Assembly: GCA_965223815.1 (NCBI GenBank)
Contig: OZ245019.1
Coordinates: forward strand, 310,001 to 374,000
DNA: 64,000 bases
Direction: 5' to 3'
From: HKST-UBA178 sp965223815
Lineage (GTDB): Bacteria > Pseudomonadota > Gammaproteobacteria > Chromatiales > Chromatiaceae
Shown piece by piece: positions 43,078 through 51,240 of the stretch. Both the position numbers and the translations under genes were made by a program. Position 1 is the first letter of the stretch; each line of letters begins with the position of its first letter. The notes beneath the pieces are model-generated. The model saw only the letters and a program-made list of their open reading frames with translations. It was not told where the DNA came from and did not search any database.

Positions 43078-43400
43078 TGTGTATTGGATTGCCTATGCAG
43101 GTCATCGAAAACAGGAGTGGCTATGCGATTTGCGAAGGTATGGGAGTCCGGCGCAGGATCGATACTATGCTGGTAGGGGCACAGCCCGAAGGCACTTGGT
43201 TGCTCACTTTCTTGAATACGGCCCGGGAAGTCCTTACTCCAGAGCAGGCGCAACGGACAACCGATGCGCTCCAGGCGCTCAATTTGGCGATGGAGGGGGA
43301 AACCAGTCTGGGGCATCTGTTCGCGGATTTGGTGGACAGGGAGCCTGAACTGCCCGAGTTTCTGCGCCAATCGGAAATAAATACAGCCACAGGAGACTGA
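43077..43400 (+). CDS. hupF: HypC-family chaperone HupF
   Basis: 107 residues. MCIGLPMQVIENRSGYAICE begins with the essential Met-Cys of the HypC/HybG/HupF family, whose Cys contacts HupL or HypD during active-site assembly. The C-terminal extension (LFADLVDREPELPEFLR) is found in HupF but not in HypC, and a separate hypC occurs at 47131. HupF is thought to protect the large subunit under oxygen. The start overlaps hupD. Confidence 0.92.
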   Translation: MCIGLPMQVIENRSGYAICEGMGVRRRIDTMLVGAQPEGTWLLTFLNTAREVLTPEQAQRTTDALQALNLAMEGETSLGHLFADLVDREPELPEFLRQSEINTATGD

Positions 43401-43402
43401 TC

Positions 43403-43831
43403 ATGTCTTCCCAATTAGCAAGGCGACTGACCGAGCAGCTGGGGTATCCCCTGCTCGACGAGGAAACGATCGAAGATTTTATAATCGCGCACGAGTTTTC
43501 GGTCCTTTTTTTCAGCGAGAGACCGGCACAGTTTCCGGAAAGCGATGATGTTGCCGTGGTGCTGCCGGAATTGGTGAAATCGTTTGCAGGCCGACTGTCA
43601 CCGGCGGTCATTGCGCTGGAGTCCCAGCGGCGCCTGCAGTCTCGATATGGTTTTACAACCTGGCCAGCCCTTGTGTTCCTTCGCCGTGGAAAATATCTCG
43701 GTGCCATCACCGGGATCCAGAATTGGGACACCTATCAGCAGGAGATTACCCGGCTGCTGGCATCCACACCTTCGCAAACGCCGATATTTCCGCTTCCCCT
43801 GGTCAGTGAGCCGACTAGCCACTGCCACTGA
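43403..43831 (+). CDS. hupG: HupG/HyaE hydrogenase chaperone
   Basis: 142 residues with a thioredoxin-like fold lacking the CxxC: FSVLFFSERPAQFPESDDVAVVLPEL and WPALVFLRRGKYLGAITGIQNW. HyaE/HupG proteins bind the Tat signal of the hydrogenase small subunit and act in quality control. It lies 2 bases after hupF in the usual position. Confidence 0.88.
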   Translation: MSSQLARRLTEQLGYPLLDEETIEDFIIAHEFSVLFFSERPAQFPESDDVAVVLPELVKSFAGRLSPAVIALESQRRLQSRYGFTTWPALVFLRRGKYLGAITGIQNWDTYQQEITRLLASTPSQTPIFPLPLVSEPTSHCH

Positions 43832-43857
43832 TCGGCGACCTAGATCAAGGAATTCAG

Positions 43858-44718
43858 ATGAATGACATCACCTTTCCCGTGAACATCGTCGGACCCGGAA
43901 GCCAGCCAGCCGAGGAAGATGGGCGCAACCTCGATATCCTGCAGCTGCCATCGGGCATGTCGACCTACAGCACGCCGGATCTACCCGAGCCTGAGGCGGT
44001 CCGCTCTCGCGCCGCTGCCCAGCGCTTGCTGCAGCAGCTGCTGGATCAGCTGCAAAGCTATCGAGGCGAACCCTCATGCAAGGTGCTGGATCTGATGCCG
44101 CTGGAGTCGGACGACCGAATGCTGGTAGATCAGGTATTGGGGGAGGGCGAAGTGAGTGTGGTGGTCTCTGCCGAAACTATGCTCCACATACAGGAATCGG
44201 TATTGGCGGGCGTTTGGAGAATCAGGGAGACGAGCGCGGACGGGACTCTCATCGGTGATCGGATTGAGGTGGCGCCCATACCATCCGTGGTGGAAGCGGC
44301 AGTCCTGTTAGGCGAGGGGCAGCGGTTGACACCGGTAGCCGGCGATATTCCGGAGGGCGTGGTCAATGCCCCGCCCCTGTTGAGCGAAATCAACGAACGT
44401 ATCTCAGCTTACCGGAACGGTCAAAAGCCCCATGTCATCAATCTGACCCTGCTGCCCCAGACGCCAGAGGATCTGGCTTTCCTGTCGGATCGTCTTGGAG
44501 ACGGGCAAGTGGTCATTCTCTCTCGTGGTTACGGCAACTGCCGAATCAGCAGCACTGCCACTCACCATGTTTGGTGGGTACAGTACTTCAACTCCCAGGA
44601 CGCAAATATCCTGAATACCATCGAAATCGGAGGTGTGCCTGAGGTGGCCCGCGCGGCCCCGGAGGATATCGAGGATAGCGGCCAGCGGTTGTCTGAAATC
44701 CTGGAGATCTATATATGA
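43858..44718 (+). CDS. hupH: HupH/HyaF hydrogenase assembly protein
   Basis: 286 residues with an internal duplication typical of HupH/HyaF (two lobes each containing GEGEVSVVVS- or GDGQVVILSRGYG-type strings, then VWRI or VWWVQYFNS). It contributes to Fe-S small-subunit maturation under aerobic conditions. ATGA overlap with the rubredoxin gene that follows. Confidence 0.9.
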   Translation: MNDITFPVNIVGPGSQPAEEDGRNLDILQLPSGMSTYSTPDLPEPEAVRSRAAAQRLLQQLLDQLQSYRGEPSCKVLDLMPLESDDRMLVDQVLGEGEVSVVVSAETMLHIQESVLAGVWRIRETSADGTLIGDRIEVAPIPSVVEAAVLLGEGQRLTPVAGDIPEGVVNAPPLLSEINERISAYRNGQKPHVINLTLLPQTPEDLAFLSDRLGDGQVVILSRGYGNCRISSTATHHVWWVQYFNSQDANILNTIEIGGVPEVARAAPEDIEDSGQRLSEILEIYI

Positions 44719-44945
44719 CACGCCCGTTCTTTGCAGGATCTTACGGCGGCGACGATAGCGTATTGAGCCGGGATTCCAAACTGGAATGCAAGATCTGCTG
44801 GCATACTTATAATCCCAGTGAGGGAGACGACTACTGGCAGATCCCGCCTAACACACCGTTTTCCCTGTTGCCGGATCACTGGAGCTGCCCTACGTGCGGC
44901 GGTCGAAAAGCCGACTTCTTGGTAGTCGAGGCGACAGATTCATGA
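44715..44945 (+). CDS. hupI: rubredoxin HupI
   Basis: 76 residues with the rubredoxin knuckles CKICWHTYNPSEGDDYWQI and CPTCGGRKADF. HupI/HoxR-type rubredoxins assist assembly of the small subunit's Fe-S clusters when oxygen is present. The gene overlaps hupH by 4 bases. Confidence 0.93.
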   Translation: MTRPFFAGSYGGDDSVLSRDSKLECKICWHTYNPSEGDDYWQIPPNTPFSLLPDHWSCPTCGGRKADFLVVEATDS

Positions 44946-44980
44946 TGCGAGGCCAGGATACCTGACAAGCAATACCCGAT

Positions 44981-45598
44981 ATGAATACTCGGAGCGGCGA
45001 TTGTGGGAGTGTTGGAATGGGTCCGGAGAAACTCGCTCTGGAAGCAGAGCGATCGCAGCAGATCGAAGAGGTTTTTCGGCGCATTCAGCTGGAGCGTATG
45101 TGCGGTGTTCCCGTCATCAATCCAGCCCTGGAGGTTGAGATCATCGGCCTCGTGCCCTGGGCTTCGAGTTGGCTTGGAGTGTTGCTTACACCCTGGTTCA
45201 TGAATCTGTTATTGGTTCCTCAGGAAGTTGGTGCCTGGGAGTCGTTATCCCCCGGAACCAAGATATTGCACCGTTTTCCCTCAGGTCCCTATGAATTCAT
45301 CGTCGCCGAAACGGAGGGAATGGGGCGCTATCAAACCTGTTCTCTGTTTTCGCCAGTGTTCGAATTTAGGGATCAGAAATCCGCAATAGCGACCGCTAAA
45401 GCGGTAATGGAGGCGCTGCTGGAGGAAGAGCACAGGGAGGTGTTGTCCAGCATGAATCAGAAGTTGGCACCCAAGTGGCAGCAAAACGCTTCACCCAATG
45501 AGGAAGAGGTCGACCGGGAACTACCTAATAAGCCGCCCAAGTCATTGAGCCGTCGGGCGTTGCTGCGAGGTGATTTTCTTGATCCCGTCGACACTTGA
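44981..45598 (+). CDS. hupJ: HupJ/HybE-family assembly chaperone
   Basis: 205 residues from ATG 44981; an internal ATG at 45017 (MGPEKLALE) is also plausible. PVINPALEVEIIGLVPWASSWLGVLLTPWFMNLLLVP and SGPYEFIVAETEGMGRYQTCSLFSPVFEF are diagnostic of the HybE/HupJ family. HybE recognises hydrogenase precursors and coordinates maturation. It ends the hup gene run; a 259-base gap follows before hypA. Confidence 0.92.
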   Translation: MNTRSGDCGSVGMGPEKLALEAERSQQIEEVFRRIQLERMCGVPVINPALEVEIIGLVPWASSWLGVLLTPWFMNLLLVPQEVGAWESLSPGTKILHRFPSGPYEFIVAETEGMGRYQTCSLFSPVFEFRDQKSAIATAKAVMEALLEEEHREVLSSMNQKLAPKWQQNASPNEEEVDRELPNKPPKSLSRRALLRGDFLDPVDT

Positions 45599-45661
45599 AA
45601 GGACCTTTATGGCGTACCATCTACCGCCAACAGTTGTCTAATTGATGAATGCCGCCCCTAA

Positions 45662-45679
45662 CCCTTCAGGCTTGAAGGG
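45662..45679. repeat. hairpin between hupJ and hypA
   Basis: CCCTTCA-GGCT-TGAAGGG is a perfect 7-base-pair stem with a 4-base loop in the 258-base gap between hupJ and hypA. No T-run follows, so it could be a processing or pausing element. The rest of the gap shows no convincing promoter by eye. Confidence 0.45.
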
Positions 45680-45856
45680 ATATAACGAATATTTAGGCAG
45701 GCTGGTGTAAAATGTAGCTATATCACAGTGTTGCGCTATTTCGGGTTTGCTTGCCGGAGAGTATCGCGGCCTGGACTAGGCGACGGCGTTAGATTCCGCA
45801 ATTGGGGTGCCGGTCTCCAAATCGGGATTGGCCGTGGCTGGGAGTTGAACCACCGA

Positions 45857-46198
45857 ATGCATGAGATGTCACTCTGTGAAGGTATTTTGCAGATACTGGA
45901 AGAGAACGCCCGCAGTCAGGGTTTTACCCGGGTCACTCGAGTGTGGTTGGAGATCGGCGAGCTCTCGGGGGTGGAGATCGAGGCGATGCGTTTCGGTTTT
46001 GACGCGGTGATGCGCGGGTCGTTGGCTGAAGGCGCGAGCCTGGAGGTCATAGAGCTGCCAGGCCAGGCGTGGTGCATGGCCTGTGCAGGTAACGTTGTCG
46101 TCAAACGCAGGTTCGATGCCTGCCCTAGCTGTGGAAGTTACCAGTTGCAGGTTAACGGCGGCGACCAGATGCGGATTAGAGAACTGGAGGTGGAATAA
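45857..46198 (+). CDS. hypA: hydrogenase nickel incorporation protein HypA
   Basis: 113 residues from ATG 45857 (MHEMSLCEGILQILEENA), the family's universal start with the His2 nickel ligand; the open frame continues upstream only through noncoding DNA. A zinc ribbon is visible from CMACAGNV to CPSCGSY. HypA delivers nickel to the large subunit with HypB. The stop TAATG overlaps hypB. Confidence 0.95.
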   Translation: MHEMSLCEGILQILEENARSQGFTRVTRVWLEIGELSGVEIEAMRFGFDAVMRGSLAEGASLEVIELPGQAWCMACAGNVVVKRRFDACPSCGSYQLQVNGGDQMRIRELEVE

Positions 46199-47088
46199 TG
46201 TGTACCGTTTGTGGATGCGGCGAAGGTGAGACCACCATTGCAGATGACAACCAGGAACAGCAAGGGGTGCACTCTCATCACCACCCTCACGCTCAGCAAC
46301 AGGGACACTCCCACACTCATCAAGATGGCGGCGATCACCGCCATACCCACGACTACGGCAAGGGGCCGGCGCACGCCCATGCTCCAGGACTCAGTCAGTC
46401 GCGCATGGTGCAGATCGAACAGGACATACTCAGTAAAAACGATCAATATGCAGCGGCCAACAGGCTGTTCTTGGCCGACCACGGAATTCTTGCCCTCAAT
46501 CTGGTATCCAGCCCCGGTTCGGGAAAGACGAGTCTGTTAACCCGGACCATCGAGGATTTGAAGCAGGACCTGCCCTGCACCGTTATCGAGGGGGACCAGC
46601 AAACCAGCAATGATGCCGAGCGCATCCGCGCCACGGGCGTCAAGGCGGTACAGATAAACACCGGCAAGGGCTGCCATCTGGACGGTCACATGGTCGGTCA
46701 TGCCCTGGAGACGCTGGCACCTGAGGACGGCAGCGTACTCTTCATTGAGAATGTCGGCAATCTTGTGTGTCCCGCGGCGTTCGATCTGGGCGAGGCACAC
46801 AAGGTGGCAATACTCTCAGTGACTGAGGGGGAGGACAAACCCATCAAGTATCCAGATATGTTCCACGCCGCCGATCTGATGATCCTGAACAAGATCGACC
46901 TGCTACCTCATCTCAGCTTCGATGTGGAGAAATGCGCGTCATACGCCCGCAGGGTGAATCCCGGCATCAAGATTCTGCGCCTTTCGGCAACCAGCGGCGA
47001 GGGGCTCGATGCCTGGTATCAGTGGATACGCATTAACAGGCAGTTGTCCCTCATCGGTCATCCCCTGCTGGGTGAGAAATTCGCCTGA
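46198..47088 (+). CDS. hypB: hydrogenase nickel GTPase HypB
   Basis: 296 residues. The N-terminal CTVCGCG motif is a high-affinity metal site; residues about 25-61 are a His-rich stretch that can store nickel. The GTPase domain has the P-loop SSPGSGKTSLL (about residues 104-114), VIEGDQQTSNDAERI, FIENVGNLVCPAAFDLGE and NKIDLL. The His-rich form combines nickel storage with GTP-driven insertion. Confidence 0.96.
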   Translation: MCTVCGCGEGETTIADDNQEQQGVHSHHHPHAQQQGHSHTHQDGGDHRHTHDYGKGPAHAHAPGLSQSRMVQIEQDILSKNDQYAAANRLFLADHGILALNLVSSPGSGKTSLLTRTIEDLKQDLPCTVIEGDQQTSNDAERIRATGVKAVQINTGKGCHLDGHMVGHALETLAPEDGSVLFIENVGNLVCPAAFDLGEAHKVAILSVTEGEDKPIKYPDMFHAADLMILNKIDLLPHLSFDVEKCASYARRVNPGIKILRLSATSGEGLDAWYQWIRINRQLSLIGHPLLGEKFA

Positions 47089-47130
47089 AACCATGATCCT
47101 GACAATCGAGACTCAAATTGAGAGGCAACC

Positions 47131-47355
47131 ATGTGCCTAGCGATCCCGGCCAAAGTCGTGGCCATCGACGATGCGAGCGACACCGCCACGGTCGCCTTGG
47201 GTGAGATTCGAAAGGATATTTCTTTGGCGCTGGTGGATGGAGTTACGGTGGATGACTATGTGCTGGTGCATGTGGGTTATGCCCTTAACAAGGTGAGTCA
47301 GGAGGAGGCGGAGAAGACGCTGGCGCTGTTCGCACAGGCGGGCGTGGTGCCGTGA
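47131..47355 (+). CDS. hypC: hydrogenase maturation chaperone HypC
   Basis: 74 residues beginning MCLAIPAKVVAIDD with the essential Met-Cys, and ending in the usual helical tail (SQEEAEKTLALFAQAGV). HypC carries the Fe(CN)2CO precursor with HypD. It overlaps hypD by 4 bases. It is distinct from HupF at 43077, giving two family members in one locus. Confidence 0.95.
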   Translation: MCLAIPAKVVAIDDASDTATVALGEIRKDISLALVDGVTVDDYVLVHVGYALNKVSQEEAEKTLALFAQAGVVP

Positions 47356-48509
47356 AATACATCGAGGAGTTCCGGCAACAGGAATTGGCGAAACAACTCT
47401 CTGCCGCTATCCATCGGGAGTCTGATCAGACCCGTCAATATAACCTGATGGAGTTTTGTGGCGGACACACCCACGCCATTTTCCGCTATGGTGTTCAGGA
47501 CCTGATGCCGGAGAATGTCAAGTTTGTACACGGTCCCGGCTGCCCGGTTTGTGTGCTGCCCATGGGCCGCCTGGATAATGCCATCCAGATGGTCGAGTCC
47601 CAGGACGTTATTCTCTGCAGCTATGGTGACATGCTGCGGGTGCCCGCCAGCGGTCGAAAAAGTTTACTCAAAGTCAAGGCTGCGGGAGGTGACGTGCGAA
47701 TGGTCTACTCCACCCAGGATGCTTTGCAGATCGCCCGGGACAATCCACAGCGTCAGGTTGTTTTCTTCGCTATCGGTTTCGAAACCACCACTCCGCCTAC
47801 GGCGGTCGCCGTTCGCCAGGCGCAGTCTGAGGGGCTGCAGAATTTTACGGTTTTCTGTAACCACGTGCTGACGCCGGCGGCGATACAGAATATTCTCGAG
47901 TCACCGGAAGTGCGGGAGATGGATGCCGTCTCCATCGACGGTTTTTTCGGCCCGTCCCACGTCAGCTCGATTATTGGCAGCCAACCTTACGAGTTCTTTG
48001 CCGAGGAGTTCCAGAAGCCAGTGGTGATCGCCGGCTTCGAGCCGCTGGACGTGATGCAGTCTGCGCTGATGTTGATCCGCCAGTTGAACGAAGGCCGTTT
48101 CCAGGTCGAAAATGAATATACCCGGGTCGTCACCAGAGAGGGTAATTTAAAGGCCAAGTCGCTGGTGGCCGAGGTGCTGGAAATGCGGAGAAGCTTCGAA
48201 TGGCGTGGTTTGGGAATGGTTCCCTACAGCGCGCTCCGTATCAAGCAGGCTTATTCAGAATTCGATGCGGAGCGGCGCTTCGAGCTTCCTGAGAGTAAGG
48301 CGAAAGACGTCAAGGGTTGCGAGTGCCCTGCTATTCTGCGGGGTGTAAAGCGACCTGTTGACTGTAAGCTCTTCGGCACGGTTTGTACGCCAGACAACCC
48401 CATGGGTTCCTGTATGGTGTCGTCGGAGGGCGCCTGTGCCGCGTACTGGAGCTATGGGCGTTTTCAAAAAGAGGGTGCACAACGAGTCGCCGTCGGAGGC
48501 AAGGGGTGA
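47352..48509 (+). CDS. hypD: hydrogenase maturation protein HypD
   Basis: 385 residues. MEFCGGHTHAIFRYG, VHGPGCPVCVLPMGR, FFAIGFETTTPPTA and GCECPAILRGVKRPVDCKLFG give the conserved cysteines of HypD, which bears a [4Fe-4S] cluster and assembles the Fe(CN)2CO unit with HypC. The stop overlaps the hypE GTG start. Confidence 0.96.
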   Translation: MKYIEEFRQQELAKQLSAAIHRESDQTRQYNLMEFCGGHTHAIFRYGVQDLMPENVKFVHGPGCPVCVLPMGRLDNAIQMVESQDVILCSYGDMLRVPASGRKSLLKVKAAGGDVRMVYSTQDALQIARDNPQRQVVFFAIGFETTTPPTAVAVRQAQSEGLQNFTVFCNHVLTPAAIQNILESPEVREMDAVSIDGFFGPSHVSSIIGSQPYEFFAEEFQKPVVIAGFEPLDVMQSALMLIRQLNEGRFQVENEYTRVVTREGNLKAKSLVAEVLEMRRSFEWRGLGMVPYSALRIKQAYSEFDAERRFELPESKAKDVKGCECPAILRGVKRPVDCKLFGTVCTPDNPMGSCMVSSEGACAAYWSYGRFQKEGAQRVAVGGKG

Positions 48510-49546
48510 GCAGCCGTTTTCCTTCCCGGCTGGATCTTCGAGGCGGCGCCGTAGACATGACCCATGGCAGCGGTGGCAGGGCCATGGCCCAATTGATCGA
48601 AGAGTTGTTCCTCAAGCATCTCGATAATGAACTGCTGCGCCAGGCCAACGACCAAGCCGCCTTCGAATTGGAGGGCGGGCGTGTGGTGATGAGCACTGAC
48701 TGCCACGTAATATCTCCGATCTTCTTTCCTGGGGGGGATATCGGCTCACTGGCTGTTCATGGCACGATTAACGATGTTGCGATGTCCGGTGGGCGCCCAC
48801 TGTACCTCTCCGCCGGCTTCATTCTGGAAGAGGGTTTCCCCCTGGCAGACCTGGAGCGTGTAGTGAAGAGTATGGCTACCGCATCCCAGGATGCTGGGGT
48901 TCCTGTGGTAACCGGTGATACCAAGGTCGTGGAGCGGGGCAGTGGCGATGGTGTGTTCATCACTACCACGGGCATTGGTGTGGTTGCCGATGGGGTGAAC
49001 GTCTCCGGCGACCGGGCCCGTCCTGGAGATGTAATCCTGGTAAGCGGCACCCTGGGTGACCATGGCGTGGCCATCATGTCGAGTCGCGAAAATCTGGAAT
49101 TCGAGACCAGTATTCTCTCCGACTCTGCGAGTCTGCATACACTGGTCGATAAGATGATCGAGGCGGTCCCCGAAATACATTGCCTTCGAGACCCAACCCG
49201 GGGCGGTCTGGCGACAACCCTCAATGAGTTGGCGCAGCAGTCCGGGGTGGGCATGGTGTTGAGTGAGGCGGACCTCCCCATTCGCCCTGCAGTAACAGCG
49301 GCATGCGAGTTGCTCGGGCTGGATCCCCTGTATGTAGCCAATGAGGGTAAGCTGGTCTGTATCTGTCCTGAAAATCAGGGCGATAGGTTACTGGATGTCA
49401 TGCGCCGGCATGCCTTGGGAGCCGAAGCCGCGGTCATCGGTAAAGTGGTGGCTGAGGATCCAGGGTTCGTCCAGATGGAGACCAGTTTCGGCGGTAGCCG
49501 AGTCGTGGATTGGTTGGCGGGCGAGCAGTTACCCCGTATCTGCTAG
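48506..49546 (+). CDS. hypE: hydrogenase maturation protein HypE
   Basis: 346 residues from GTG 48506, which sits in the hypD stop (GTGA); an open frame back to 48383 overlaps hypD too far. LRGGAVDMTHGSGGRAMAQLIEELF, VVTGDTKVVERGSGDGVFI and DPTRGGLATTLNELAQ are typical of the PurM-like fold. The protein ends in LPRIC, the C-terminal Cys that carries the thiocarbamate made with HypF and is dehydrated to thiocyanate for the cyanide ligands. Confidence 0.95.
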   Translation: MSSRFPSRLDLRGGAVDMTHGSGGRAMAQLIEELFLKHLDNELLRQANDQAAFELEGGRVVMSTDCHVISPIFFPGGDIGSLAVHGTINDVAMSGGRPLYLSAGFILEEGFPLADLERVVKSMATASQDAGVPVVTGDTKVVERGSGDGVFITTTGIGVVADGVNVSGDRARPGDVILVSGTLGDHGVAIMSSRENLEFETSILSDSASLHTLVDKMIEAVPEIHCLRDPTRGGLATTLNELAQQSGVGMVLSEADLPIRPAVTAACELLGLDPLYVANEGKLVCICPENQGDRLLDVMRRHALGAEAAVIGKVVAEDPGFVQMETSFGGSRVVDWLAGEQLPRIC

Positions 49547-49554
49547 CGCCTTAC

Positions 49555-51240
49555 ATGCGCGTTCTATTTTTGACTCACGCCTTTAACAGCCTTGCTCAGA
49601 GGTTGTTTGTTGAACTGCGGGAAAAGGGTCACAAAGTGAGCGTCGAGTTCGACATCAACGATGTTGTCACCACACAGGCTGTTGACCGGTACAGGCCCGA
49701 TGTGATCTTGGCACCGTTTCTCAAGCGTGCGATCCCGGAATCCATATGGCGCCATCATGTTTGCCTCGTGGTGCACCCCGGTATAAAAGGCGACCGCGGT
49801 CCCTCGGCGCTGGACTGGGCGATCCTCAACGACGAGCAAGCCTGGGGAGTGACCGTGCTGCAAGCCAATGAGGAGATGGACGCAGGCGATATTTGGGCTG
49901 CCGTGGAATTCACCATGCGCAGGGCCACCAAGGCTAGCGTGTACAGGAACCAGGTCGCCGAAGCTGCAGTAGAAGCGGTGTTGAAGGCTCTGGAGCGGCT
50001 GCAGCAGAAAGGGTTCAGTCCCCAGCCGCTCGATCCCGCTTCGCCGGACATCAGGGGCCGGCTTCGGCCCTTTGTGCGGCAGCAGGACCGACGCATCGAT
50101 TGGGCACGTGACAACAGCAACACAGTGTTACGGAAAATCGCCTCCGCGGACGGCTTTCCAGGGGTTAGAGACCGTTTGTTCGGTCGCGAGGTATTTCTCT
50201 ATGATGCGCACTACGCTCCTGAGCATACCGGCGTTCCAGGCGAAGTGATCGCTTACTCAGGATCGGCTATTTGCCGAGCTACCCAGGATGGGGCGGTGTG
50301 GCTGGGTCACCTGCGGGAACCGGGGGGTGAGCATCCGTTTAAACTGCCGGCAACCCGTGTGCTGTCCGGGGAGTTGTCTGGATTGCGGGAGATACCGCCG
50401 GGTACCCGCAATGGGTACCGGGAAATCTGGTATCAGGAACGGCAGGGCGTGGGCTACCTGCACTTCCCCTTCTACAACGGCGCTATGGGGAGTGAACAGT
50501 GTGAAGCGCTGCGCCAGGCATTATCCGCAGCCAAGGGGCGTGGCGTCCGGGTGCTGGTGTTGATGGGCGGGGCGGATTTCTGGTCAAACGGGATGCACCT
50601 CAATCTGATAGAGGCAGCACCTAGTCCCGCGGATGAATCCTGGCGCAATATTAATGCCATTGACGACCTGGCTCTAGATATCATCAACAGCGAAGAGCTG
50701 CTGATCATCTCTGCGTTGCAGGGGAATTGCGGTGCCGGCGGAGTGTTCCTGGCGCGTGCTGCAGACCAGGTCTGGGCCCGCAGGGGGGTGGTGCTAAATC
50801 CCCACTACAAAGACATGGGTAACCTCTACGGTTCCGAATATTGGACTTATCTGCTGCCGCGCTTCGCCGGAGAGACCGGGGCTCGGCGGATTTCCCAGGC
50901 CAGGCTACCCATGGGAATGAGGGAGGCTGGGGAGCTTGGCCTGGTGGACCGGGTATTGCCAGGGTTGGGCGCCGGATTCATTGAAGCGGTGGAGGCGGAG
51001 GCGGCGGCATTGGCAAAGTCATCGTCGATCGAACGTTTGTTGGCAGAAAAGTCCGCGCGGCGACAGGCGGATGAAGCTCTGCGCCCGCTGGCGAGTTACC
51101 GCGAGCAGGAATTGGAGCGCATGCGACTCAATTTCTACGGATTTGATCCCAGCTATCACGTGGCGCGCTATAACTTCGTATACAAGGTGCCCAAATCCCG
51201 GACACCCGTCACTATCGCCCTCCATCGGAGGATAGATTGA
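49555..51240 (+). CDS. hypX: CO-ligand synthase HypX/HoxX
   Basis: 561 residues from ATG 49555 (MRVLFLTHAFNSLAQRLFVEL), 8 bases after hypE. The N-terminal half is formyltransferase-like (VVHPGIKGDRGPSALDWAIL with the His and Asp of the formyl-THF hydrolase fold; DAGDIW). The C-terminal half is crotonase-like (GADFWSNGMHLNLIE, LQGNCGAGGVFLARAADQV, MGNLYGSEYW). HypX takes formyl from N10-formyl-THF through formyl-CoA to CO for the Fe ligand in air. It is found with O2-tolerant hydrogenases, which fits hupS here. Confidence 0.93.
   Translation: MRVLFLTHAFNSLAQRLFVELREKGHKVSVEFDINDVVTTQAVDRYRPDVILAPFLKRAIPESIWRHHVCLVVHPGIKGDRGPSALDWAILNDEQAWGVTVLQANEEMDAGDIWAAVEFTMRRATKASVYRNQVAEAAVEAVLKALERLQQKGFSPQPLDPASPDIRGRLRPFVRQQDRRIDWARDNSNTVLRKIASADGFPGVRDRLFGREVFLYDAHYAPEHTGVPGEVIAYSGSAICRATQDGAVWLGHLREPGGEHPFKLPATRVLSGELSGLREIPPGTRNGYREIWYQERQGVGYLHFPFYNGAMGSEQCEALRQALSAAKGRGVRVLVLMGGADFWSNGMHLNLIEAAPSPADESWRNINAIDDLALDIINSEELLIISALQGNCGAGGVFLARAADQVWARRGVVLNPHYKDMGNLYGSEYWTYLLPRFAGETGARRISQARLPMGMREAGELGLVDRVLPGLGAGFIEAVEAEAAALAKSSSIERLLAEKSARRQADEALRPLASYREQELERMRLNFYGFDPSYHVARYNFVYKVPKSRTPVTIALHRRID

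Noticed and set aside
48383..48505. Upstream extension of hypE
   Set aside because: It runs through 120 bases of hypD in another frame. GTG 48506 gives the usual coupling and family N-terminus.
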